64,000 nt of DNA from positions 79,783,095 to 79,847,094 of the forward strand of contig OY804579.1 in the NCBI GenBank assembly GCA_963680875.1, in the 5' to 3' direction. Position 1 is the first letter of the stretch, and each line of letters starts with the position of its first letter. Below the pieces are notes generated by a model. The model saw nothing but the letters and a program-made list of their open reading frames with translations, was not told the origin of the DNA and did not search any database. The position numbers and the translations under genes were made by a program. Of the stretch, positions 1 through 12,300 are shown piece by piece. The stretch comes from Bathymodiolus brooksi (lineage: Eukaryota; Mollusca; Bivalvia; Mytilida; Modiolidae).

Positions 1-139
1 ATATTAAAAGTGGTGTTAAACACCCTAACCCTTGAAGTAAAGATAAAAACATAAGAGACATATAACCATGTTTTCTAGCAGTTGTCATATGACTTTTGTT
101 TCTATTTCATAACAAATATAAGTTTTTATTTTTATACAG

Positions 140-313
140 GATTGAGCATCCATACTTTCCATGGGAACTTTTTTGTGCGATCAACAGACTTATTATCACT
201 TCCTAACATCAACCCTGATGCAGGATTTGGTATGCAGATGTCAATAGAAGACTCGTTAACAGAAAATAGTGTGGCATGTTTCCAGGCAGCACTTCTATAT
301 ACATCTAGTAAAG
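140..313 (+). CDS. SEC24A/B: SEC24 exon a
   Basis: The acceptor 'tatacag' precedes 140 and the donor AAAG|gtttgt follows 313. It encodes the '[20 protein letters not shown] ... [10 protein letters not shown]' stretch, highly typical of Sec24. It starts in the middle of a codon and ends after the first base of the next (phase 1), which pairs with GA at 1294 to give Gly. An antisense ORF over 132-776 is a shadow. Confidence 0.93.
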
Positions 314-3300
314 GTTTGTAATAGTATTGTAATTCTATTCTATGATTAACAACAATCTTGTTAATTTGGTCTTTAGAACAGTGTACATTGCATGAAGTAT
401 ATGTGAAAAAAAACACACACACAAAAAAATCTAAATTGAAATGGGTTAACAATTCATAATTTACTGGAAATGGCGAAGAAATTATTAATAGGACAGTTTT
501 TCTTTTGCAATTCTGAATTTTTAGAAAGAAAAGAAAATACAAAGAAATATTGGGGAAAATCATTGCTGTTATTTCTATTAACAAGATATAGATTTTTATT
601 ATTATTAGCTCACCTTGCCAAAGGCAAAGTGAGCTTTTGCCATCACTTGGCGTCCGTCGTCTGTCGTCCGTTAACTTTTCACATTTTAATCTTCTCTGAA
701 TCCCCTCAGTCAAATGAAGTGAAACTTGGTAGGAATCATCTATGGAATTGCTCATTTTGTCCCGATCCATTAACAAACATGGCCGCCATAGGCAATTCTT
801 GTTTCTGATTGGCCGATTTTTTTAAATCTTCTTCTCTGAAACCGCTTTGCCAAATGAATCGAAATTTGGTAGGAAGCATCCTTGGAAGGTCCTTCATAAC
901 GATTGCTCATTTAGTTCCAATCCGTTAATAAACATGGTCGCCACAGGCCATTCTTGTTTCTGATTGGTCGATTTCTAAAAATCTTCTTCTCGGTAACTGC
1001 TCAGCCAAATGAATCGAAACTTGGTGGGAAGCACCTATGCTATGGAAGGTTTTGTATTAAATTTCCGCAAAGCAGAATGAAAGGTGAGCGACACAGGCTC
1101 AGTTCAATGAGCTTCTGGTTAAGTTGTAATGTTAATATTTTTCATTGTTTTAAATGAATAACATATTTCTGTATGTTAATTTCTACTATCGAAGAATTAT
1201 TAGTAATAAGAGCACTTGAATTCTGAAAAAAAAAATATCTAGAAAAATTACAGAATATTTGATCAAAATCTGACAAGTTATGACTATTTACAGGAGAAAG
1301 AAGAATAAGAGTCCATACCATGTGCCTTCCTGTCACTAATCAGCTGAGTGAAATATACGCTGGAGCTGATCAAAAGGCTATTATAGGATTACTGGCTAAA
1401 ATGGGCAAGTTATAATGTTAAATCATAGAATTACTGATTAAAATGGGCAAGTTATAATGTTAAATCATAGAATTACTGGCTAAAATGGGCAAGAAAATGG
1501 GCAAGTTATAATGTTAAATTATAGAATTACTGGCTAAAATGGGCAAGTTATTATGTTAAATTATAGGATTACTGGCTAAAATGGGCAAGTTATAATGTTA
1601 AATCATAGAATTACTGGCTAAAATGGGCAAGTTATTATGTTAAATTATAGAATTACTGGCTAAAATGGGCAAGTTATTATGTTAAATTATAGGATTACTG
1701 GCTAAAATGGGCAAGTTATTATGTTAAATTATAGGATTACTGGCTAAAATGGGCAAGTTATAATGTTAAATCATAGAATTACTGGCTAAAATGGGCAAGT
1801 TATAATGTTAAATTATAGAATTACTGGCTAAAATAGGCAAGTTATTATGTTAAATTATAGGATTACTGGCTAAAATGGGCAAGTTATAATGTTAAATTAT
1901 AGGATTACTGGCTAAAATGGGCAAGTTATAATGTTAAATTATAGGATTACTGGCTAAAATGGGCAAGTTATAATGTTAAATTATAGAATTAATGGCTAAA
2001 ATGGGCAAGTTATAATGTTAAATTATAGAATTACTGGCTAAAATGGGCAAGTTATAATGTTAAATTATATGATTGATGGTTAAATGGGGAAAGTTGTAAT
2101 GTTAAATTATAGAATTACTGGCTAAAATGGGCAAGTTATAATGTTAAATCATAGAATTACTGGTTAAAATGGGCAAGTTATAATGTTAAATCATAGAATT
2201 ACTGGCTAAAATGGGCAAGTTATAATGTTAAATCATAGAATTACTGGCTAAAATGGGCAAGTCATAATGTTAAAGTATATGGTTACTGGCTAAAATGGGC
2301 AAGTTATTATTAACATAATTCATGAAAATTTTCTTTTTATTGTACTTGCTTTTAAATATGATTGCATAGCTAAGATATCAATCTAACTACCATACAATCA
2401 TGACCCCACGATAGTCCTCAACTAATTTAGACTTCCACTATTAAATTAATTTTATTTGTTTAGATCAGATTTTATTACAAGTTACTTGTGATCGGTAGAA
2501 AATAATTTTCAAGGACATCAATGACTTGAAAAAAAATTCTTTAACCCATTGAAGATATCTGTTATTAATAATAAAAATATTTATTTCTGTTCTACAGGTG
2601 CTGACAGAAGTGTTGCAGCCTCGATGCCAGATGCTAGAGAAGCCATGTTAAATGCAGCAGTAGATTCATTGTCTGCCTTTGGTAGTACTTTACCATCTTC
2701 ACAAAGAATTGGTACTGTATCTACGATCCACTCGCTACGATTACTACCACTGTTAATCTCAGCTTTGGTTAAATTTGTAAGTATAGATAAGTAATTCATT
2801 ACTTTGTTACCTTTCATAATGCCTTTCTGTTGAACCTGGACGAATAGAAAGTAATTAAGTAAAAATTGGTGAAAAGGTTTTAGAAGCCCACCCTTACTAT
2901 TGTTGCTGCAAGAGAGGTTTTAAGAGTGGTTGAAGTATGAGGAGCCACTATGAATGATTAAATCCATAAGACTGGAGTGTTATACTCATTTATTCAATTA
3001 CTGTTAAATTATGTTCTCATCCTGAGCATCACAAAAGTTTGTACTTGCAACTCCTAAAATGGGGATTCTTAAAAAATGTACATTCTTGATTATTACCATA
3101 TGAAAATATTCATATCGTTACTATATATTGATTGGACCATTTTTGAAGAAGTTATTGCCCTTTTTGACCTATGTCTATCCTCGGACTGTTGTTTCAATGA
3201 GCTAGCACTATAAAAATTAAACTTAACGTGTTGAAAATTAACTTGTTCTCGCCATGTTATAGCTAAAAAAATTGTTTAACAACAATCACTTACTCACTAT

Positions 3301-6300
3301 CTACATGGACTTTTTTTTTGTATATTTATTTCTATTATTTTGTATATTCCTTGTAGACTGCCTTTAGATTTGGTATCAACACTAAGTTAGATGATAGAGT
3401 ATTTGCTATGCAGCAGTGTAAAAGTTTACCTCTACAGTACCTGATACAGAGTATATATCCACATTTATACCCTATACATAAACTTGGAGAAACAGTAAGT
3501 ATCTACATATAAAAAAACACATTCATGACCCTGGATAAAAATGGGAAATAAAATTCAGCACACAAAATAACATCTAAAACGACAAAGATGCCCAGCAGAA
3601 ATAAAGAGTTCTGCTCAACTTCAGGCTAAGGCCTGTTTCACACTCATTTTAGGGGTTTGAGTTATGCTCATTATTGAAAGCCCTACTGTGACTATGAAGT
3701 GTAGAACAGCAATAAAAGCTCTGTTCCTTTACTTTAATTTGTGTCTAAGTGTAATGTTGGATAGACGACTATTCTGAAGGTCGAGACATGCATTATCATT
3801 AGTATCTAGAGAGAGTCCCAATAGGATGAGCTGTGATATTAGTGATAATGTCTGTTGATACCTTCTAAACTGATGTCAGTCATTCCGAAGGTTCGTTGGA
3901 CAGTGGCAAAAGTCCGACAAAAATTGTCTTGGACCGATAATATAATCTTAATCGTTGGACCAATTGACCGGTTAACATATGCCAGGATGTATTTTATTTT
4001 TGGCAAGTTTTCAAACAATTGTCAAATCAAAATATTTGATCATTGCTCTCATCGTAAGTTCAGCTTGAGTTCGCGGAAAATCCCATTTCTATTTTTAAGA
4101 TATTGATATGGGGACTTGTCGAAAGGGCATTTTAAATCCTTATCTTTAATACGCTTTTAATAACGAATCGCGCATAGCTAAATTTCAAGCAATAATTTGT
4201 CACCGATCTTTTTTTGAAATCAAAATGTTGGGGCTCCGATATGTAGTCGGGGCTATTCCTGGAAAGAATCTGAATGGGAAAACCACGGAAAGTGACGACA
4301 AGCGGGAGAAAACGAAGAAGTATGAAGAAAATAGAAAGGCACCTAAATTTAACGTGAAGTGGTTGACCAATCGCGAATGGCTGGATTACGATGAGATCAA
4401 CGACATCATGACATGCAAAATATGGCAAAGATGATGATGATGATGACTTTTGTGAAGATTGGCATGATGAAGTTGAAAACTGCATGCATATATGAATATA
4501 CAAGATAATAAAATATTGAACTTAAATTGTGTTAATTTTTTTTGGTCCAGTAAAAAGTGATTTGGTCTGGTAAAAGTTCTACCTTTACTGGACCAATTGT
4601 CCAGTGAAGTCCAAGGTACCTTTGGAATGACTGCGATGTTATTGTTTTCATCAGTGACGTTATAATATATTTGATTCAGACTGACTGATATTTTTCAGCA
4701 TGCGAGTTCCGAACTGACCAAATATTTTTGTGGATCAAGGTCAGTTCAGTGATCCAGACTTTATCAGCGGCACACATCAAAATGTATTGCCGTGTCTAGT
4801 AACTTTTTGTGGTCCGAGTAGCAGATAATTATATATTGATCACTATTCACACACTGCTTAACTGACTTGATGAAATTTAGCCAAATTTGTCCACATTCTT
4901 TTCACTAGCCTAATGATATGTATCTCCTATTTTGTTTTCCTTAAATTGTTTTTAGTTAAACCTGGGCTCATAAGGTTCAGGGTCTCTCAAGCATTTTCTA
5001 ATATCAAAAAATGACAGAAAGACCAATTGGCTGGAATTTTCTGTCATTCTTTAATTCATTGTTTGATTATAGGAAAGGTCTTAACAGACAAAGCAGATTT
5101 CCATGTGGTAGTTTCATTTGTTTCCCTATGCAATCAGTAGCTTATCATCATTAAGTTTTGAGTTCGAATCCTGCTCATGGAGATGTGTACTCGATATAAC
5201 TTTTATGTGATAAAGTTTGTCAGTGACTTTCGTCTGAGTACTTAGATTTCATCCACCAATTAAATTGATCACCACTGTGTAACAGAAATAAGGTTAAAAG
5301 TAGCTTTAAGCAACTACAACCCAAGGCAACTCTAATATAGATGTTTACCATATATAATGAAATTACTCGAGCATTAAAAAAAAGTTTCTAAAATGTTTAT
5401 AAATTGCCATGTGTTTCAATATGACCAGGTAACAAAAAAATGTAGTCCAGTTTCATTAATGAAATATTACTTATTACTGTAATACACAAATTCTGCCGGG
5501 ACATTAAAAACAAAGTTGAAAAAAAGAAGTTCTTGATGGTTTTAATTTTTTTTGTGTGTATTTCAAACTTGAAAAATCTGTGATTGGCTTGGAGGAAAGT
5601 GAAAAATTATGGTCTGTTTTATTACTGAACATTTTTCATAAAATTAAACAAATTTTATATAGGATAATCTAATATTTGTATCTTTTTCAGACAATAATGA
5701 CTAAAAATAATGAAGAAATACCCCAGGCCAGCCTAATTCACCTGTCGTCTGCTAACATTGATCGACAGGGAGTATATTTGTTAGATACATATGATCGTAT
5801 GTACTTTTATGTTGGAAGTGCAGTCAGTGATCAGTTCTGTCAAGATGTCTTAGAAGTTCCAAACTTTACATCTATACCGGAGGGAATGGTGAGTTCTTTA
5901 CATGCCATATTTTTTTTTAATTATTCAAAACATTTTATCCAGAATTGACATGTATTGTGTTATCTGGATTTATATGTATAAATATTACTCAAGTGAAGTG
6001 TACTTTAGGCAGTGACGTGATAGAGTTTTTCAGTGACTTTCGACAGATCTTTGCTATTCTCCAGGTACTTTTGTATTCCTCCACCAATATAAAACTGATT
6101 TCCACAATATAATCGACATTAGTGTGAAACCCCCACAACTCGTTACCATAGATATTATTATTAATTGGCCTCAATATAAAACATAAGGGTAAAAGCCAGC
6201 ATGCTTCATATTCTATTGAACCGTTATTAGTTGTATTGAATTCAAGTTACTTTATTTTAATATGTTTCTATTGCTACAAGGTAGTGTGGATTTGTACAAT

Positions 6301-9300
6301 CTGATAGTTGTCCAGGATATTTGCCAGAGGCTTCTGGGAAAAATGGTTTTGTAACACTATTATCATCAGTATCAGCATGAAACAATTTATATGTGTATGA
6401 TTCTATGTATATTTTTGAGAAAAAAAAATTATACTGTCAAATCTGGGTTATTTGACCTTCCAAGGGAATAGTGAAATATGGCCACATAAGACAGCTGGTC
6501 TCTTAATACAGGTTTAATTGATATGAAATGCACTGTGAAGGAGGGAAATACAAATTAAGGTCACATAATACAAGTTATTGCTTAATAGAGTTAGTCACTA
6601 AACCAGGTTTAACTGTAATAAAAAGAAATATCACCATGTATTGTTAAAATATTTAAATAGTTGTTATTTTCATTAAGAGTATATTGATATTCAATAGTTT
6701 AATATATTTTTATGTTTTTGCTAAACTGACAAAATTCGTCAATGTTTTTGTGTTCTCTTGTCAAGGTGTCGAAATTCATCAAGATAGATGAAATTTATTG
6801 CATCATAATCCAATAATTACAATTTTATGGGGAAAAAATTGACATAATTAATTGCAAAGTTGATCAATAATATTTAACTAAGATCACATGCCATGGAGAA
6901 CTTATTTCCTGTAACTTGTTGATGCATAATAAAGTGTTGTAAACATTATAAAATAACAAAAAGTACACACTATCGATTCAAGTTAGGTTTAGGTTTATGG
7001 CGTTTAATGCCACTTTCAACAATATTTCAGTTATATCGTGGCGATTTGATTATTGATTCAGATAAAAATAGAATATTACACGGACACAAATTTTTTGCCG
7101 TTTTGAATGATAAATAAGATTAAATTGGTTCTGAGGTAATTATTTGGGAACAACTATCCATGCTGAGATAGGTAAAGAGATACAGAAATATTAATTTATA
7201 TACTTTACTGACGAATTTAGATACAATTGGTTGTTCTGTCTATATTTCTTTCTATGCAGAATTCTTCCATTTTCTTAAATTTCTTAGAATCTTCCTGTTT
7301 AGGCACTTTAGCTTTCTTGCTTCCGTAAGACTTTCAAATATATTTAGCCTTCTAATATTTTGATTTTGGGCATATCTGATAAATATAGTCTCTAACATTG
7401 TTTCCCGTTTATTACGATAATTTCTCAAATCAAGATAGTTAAATTTTCACATTTTAAAGTTCGAGGTTTACAGAGAACTTTAGAATGTGAAAATTTAACT
7501 ATCGAGATTTGAGAAATTATCGTAATAAACGGGAAACAATGTTAGAGATTGTTTCTCTAATGAACCACTAAAAATTTGTTTGATTCTTTTTCTCACTAAT
7601 TTAACAAAATATATGGCCGTTTTTCACTTTCTCAAATCGACGTCCAATGACGTCACTGACGTATACTTCAATTGACGTCACACCCGTTAAGGAATGTTTT
7701 TGAAGCAATGATGGAGAAGGGACAAGATTCCAGATGAGGGGTTCTTGATGACGGTATGGTTAATTAAACGATTTTATTGACACAATGACATTTTGCAAAA
7801 CGTAACCTTATCTCACCCACGGGTTGAGACATTATTGCGTAATTGACCAATCAGCGACTGAGAACAAAGTGATCCACACGTTGATTATCGATTTCTTCTC
7901 ACACGGGTTGAGAAGTGTGAAAATTTAACAATAATTAGAGAAAGGTTATTCCAGAAGCGTGTCATGCACACTAAATTAGATATCTAATTGTTATTTTTGA
8001 TCTTATAAATATGTTTATTTATTTTGTTTACAGATTGATTTACCAGAATTGGAAAACCAGACATCAGAAAACATCCGTACATTTATAACATATTTATTAG
8101 ACAGTCGACCAGGCGGTACAACATTTTATGTTGTTAGGTTTGTACATTTATAGCATATTTATTAATCAGTCCAAGGGTCGTGAGCTTTTGCCATCACTTG
8201 GCCTCCATCGTGGTTTGTCCGTCGTCTTAATTTTTAGCTCACCTGACCCAAAGGGTCAGGTGAGCTATTCTCATCACTTGGCGTCCGTCGTCGTCGTCCG
8301 TTGTCCGTCGTACGTCGTAAACTTTTTCAAAAATCTTCTCCTCTGAAAGTACTAGACCAATGGAAACCAAACTTAGTCTGAATCATTACTAGGGTATCTA
8401 GTTTCAAAATTGTGTCCGGTGATGCCGTGCACCAACCAACATGGCCGCTGTTACTAAAAATAGAACATATGGTAAAATTGCAGGTTTTTGGTAATAACTC
8501 AAAAACCGTTAGTAATATCAAAAATCTGACATGGGGTAAAAATGATCAGCACATCAAGATCTACATACCCTGCAATTTTGAAGTAAATCTGATTACCCAT
8601 CTTGGAGTTATTGCCCTTTTTTCATCAAATTTGTAAAATTTTAATGCTTTTCGTCTTATATTTCAAAAACTATAAGAGATAAAGGTTAACTTTAAATTGC
8701 AAAAATGTGCGGCATATCAAGATCTACCTACCCTGCAATTTTGAAGTAAATCCCATTACTCATTTTGGAGTTATTTCCCTTTTTTCATTAAATTTTCAAA
8801 ATTTTAATACTTTTCGTCCTTTATTTCAAAAACTATAACAGACAGATGGTAAGTTGAAACTGCAAACATGCTCAGCATGTCAAGATCTACCTACCCTGCA
8901 ATTTTGAAGTAAATTTGATTACCCATCTTGGAGTTATTGCCCTTTTTTCATCAATTTTTTTTTTTCATTTTAATACTTTTCGTCTTATATTTCAAAAACT
9001 ATTTAGAGATAGATGTTAAGTTTATTGCAAAAATGTGCAGCATATCAAGATCTACCTACCCTGCAATTTTGAAGTAAATCCCATTACCCATTTTGACCGA
9101 TTATGCAAATTAGAAAAAAGGGGGGATGAAATAAAAAAAAAATCTTCTCCTCTGAAACTACAGAACCAATCTCAACCAAACTTTGCTGAAATGATCCTTA
9201 GGTGGTCCCCTTTCAAAAATGTGTCCGTTAGCGCCGTCCTGTATCCAAGATGGCCGCCATTACTAAAAATAGAAATTTCTTCAAATGATCAAAACTGCTC

Positions 9301-12300
9301 TATTTTAAGCCAGAAAGTGCCCAAATTTGAACTGTATAAGCATAATGATGAGCTTTTTAACATATATTACGGGATTTTTTATGAACTTTGAACTTTTACC
9401 GAGTTTGACCGATTATGAAATTAAAAAAGGGGAGATGAAATTAAAAAAAAATCTTCTCCTCTGAAACTACTGAGCCAATCTCAACAAAACTTTGCTGAAA
9501 TGATCCTTAGGTGGTCCCCTTTCAAAATTGTGTCCGTCAGCGCCGTCCTGTATCCAAGATGGCCACCATTACTAAAAATAGAAATTTCTTCAAATGGCCA
9601 AAACTGCTCTATTTTAAGCCAGAAAGTGCCCAAATTTGAACTGTATAAGCATAATGATGAGCTTTTTAACATATATTACGGGATTTTTTATGAACTTTGA
9701 ACTTTTACCGATTTTGACCGATTATGAAATTAAAAAAAAGGGGGGATGAAATTAAAAAAAAATCTTCTCCTCTGAAACTACTGAGCCAATTTCAACCAAA
9801 CTTTGCTGAAATGATCCTTAGGTGGTCCCCTTTTAAAATTGTGTCCGTCAGCGCCGTCCTGTATCCAAGATGGCCGCCATTACTAAAAATAGAAATTTCT
9901 TCAAATGGCCAAAACTGCTCTATTTTAAGCCAGAAAGTGCCAAAATTTGAACTGTATAAGCATAATGATGAGCTTTTTAACATGTATTACTGGATTTTTT
10001 ATGAACTTTGAACTTTTACCGATTTTGACCGATTATGAAATTAAAAAAAGGGGGGATGAAATTTAAAAAAAATCTTCTCCTCTGAAACTACTGAGCCAAT
10101 CTCAACCAAACTTTGCTGAAATGATCCTTAGGTGGTCCCCTTTCAAAATTGTGTCCGTCAGCACCGTCCTGTATCCAAGATGGCCACCATTACTAAAAAT
10201 AGAAATTTCTTCAAATGGCCAAAACTGCTCTATTTTAAGCCAGAAAGTGCCCAAATTTGAACTGTATAAGCATAATGATGAGCTTTTTAACATATATTAC
10301 GGGATTTTTTATGAACTTTGAACTTTTACCGATTTTGACCGATTATGAAATTAAAAAAAAGGGGGGATGAAATTAAAAAAAAATCTTCTCCTCTGAAACT
10401 ACTGAGCCAATTTCAACCAAACTTTGCTGAAATGATCCTTAGGTGGTCCCCTTTTAAAATTGTGTCCGTCAGCGCCGTCCTGTATCCAAGATGGCCGCCA
10501 TTACTAAAAATAGAAATTTCTTCAAATGGCCAAAACTGCTCTATTTTAAGCCAGAAAGTGCCCAAATTTGAACTGTATAAGCATAATGATGAGCTTTTTA
10601 ACATGTATTACTGGATTTTTTATGAACTTTGAACTTTTACCGATTTTGACCGATTATGAAATTTAAAAAAAGGGGGGATGAAATTAAAAAAAATCTTCTC
10701 CTCTGAAACTACTGAGCCAATTTCAACCAAACTTTGCTGAAATGATCCTTAGGTGATCCCCTTTTAAAATTGTGTCCGTCAGCGCCGTCCTGTATCCAAG
10801 ATGGCCACCATTACTTAAAATAGAAATTTCTTCAAATGGCCAAAACTGCTCTATTTTAAGCCAGAAAGTGCCCAAATTTGAACTGTATAAGCATAATGAT
10901 GAGCTTTTTAACATATATTACGGGATTTTTTATGAACTTTGAACTTTGACCGATTTTGACCGATTATGAAATAAAAAAAAAGGGGGGATGAAATTTAAAA
11001 AAAATCTTCTCCTCTGAAACTACTGAGCCAATTTCAACCAAACTTTGCTGAAATGATCCTTAGGTGGTCCCCTTTTAAAATTGTGTCCGTCAGCGCCGTC
11101 CTGTATCCAAGATGGCCGCCATTACTAAAAATAGAAATTTCTTCAAATGGCCAAAACTGCTCTATTTTAAGCCAGAAAGTGCTCAAATTTGAACTGTATA
11201 AGCATAATGATGAGCTTTTTAACATATATTACGGGATTTTTTATGAACTTTGAACTTTTACCGATTTTGACCGATTATGCAAATTAGAAAAAAGGGGGGA
11301 TGAAATTAAAAAAATCTTCCCCTCTGAAACTACTGAGCCAATCTCAACAAAACTTTGCTGAGATGATCCTTAGGTGGTCCCCTTTCAAAATTGTGTCCAT
11401 CAGCGCCGTCCTGTATCCAAGATGGCCACCATTACTAAAAATAGAAATTTCTTCAAATGGCCAAAACTGCTCTATTTTAAGCCAGAAAGTGCCCAAATTT
11501 GAACTGTATAAGCATAATGATGAGCTTTTTAACATATATTACGGAATTTTTTATGAACTTTGAAATTTTGCCGATTTTGACCGATTATGCAAATTAGAAA
11601 AAAGGGGGGATGAAATAAAAAAAAATATCTTCTCCTCTGAAACTACTGAGCCAATCTCAACCAAACTTTGCTGAAATGATCCTTAGGTGGTCCCCTTTCA
11701 AAAATGTGTCCGTCAGCACCGTCCTGTATCCAAGATGGCCACCATTACTAAAAATAGAAATTTCTTCAAATGGCCAAAACTGCTCTATTTTAAGCCAGAA
11801 AGTGCCCAAATTTGAACTGTATAAGCATAATGATGAGCTTTTTAACATATATTACGGGATTTTTAAAGAACTTTGAACTTTTACCGATTTTAACCGATTA
11901 TGCAAATTAGAAAAAAGGGGGGATGAAATTAAAAAAAAATCTTCTCTGAAACTATTGAGCCAATCTCAACCAAACTTTGCTGAAATGATCCTTAGGTGGT
12001 CCCCTTTCAAAATTGTGTCCGTCAGCGCCGTACTGTATCCAAGATGGCCACCATTACTAAAAATAGAAATTTCTTCAAATGGCCAAAACTGCTCTATTTT
12101 AAGCCAGAAAGTGCCCAAATTTGAACTGTATAAGCATAATGATGAGCTTTTTAACATATATTACGGGATTTTTTATGAACTTAAAACTTTTACCGAGTTT
12201 GACCGATTATGCAAATTAGACAAAAAGGGGGGATGAAATTAAAAAAATCTTCCTCTCTGAAACTACAGAGCCAATCTCAACCAAACTTTGCTGAAATGAT

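Noticed and set aside
132..776. 214-codon ORF on the - strand
   Set aside because: It is antisense to a SEC24 exon and to part of a repeat, with a biased composition and no recognisable domain.
954..1157. 67-codon ORF on the + strand
   Set aside because: It lies in the core and 3' end of a HINE-like element and resembles the same region of other copies.
9500..12236. Series of 63-95-codon ORFs on both strands, repeated every ~311 bp
   Set aside because: They follow the satellite unit exactly, exist on both strands at once and have no family resemblance; they are products of the tandem array.
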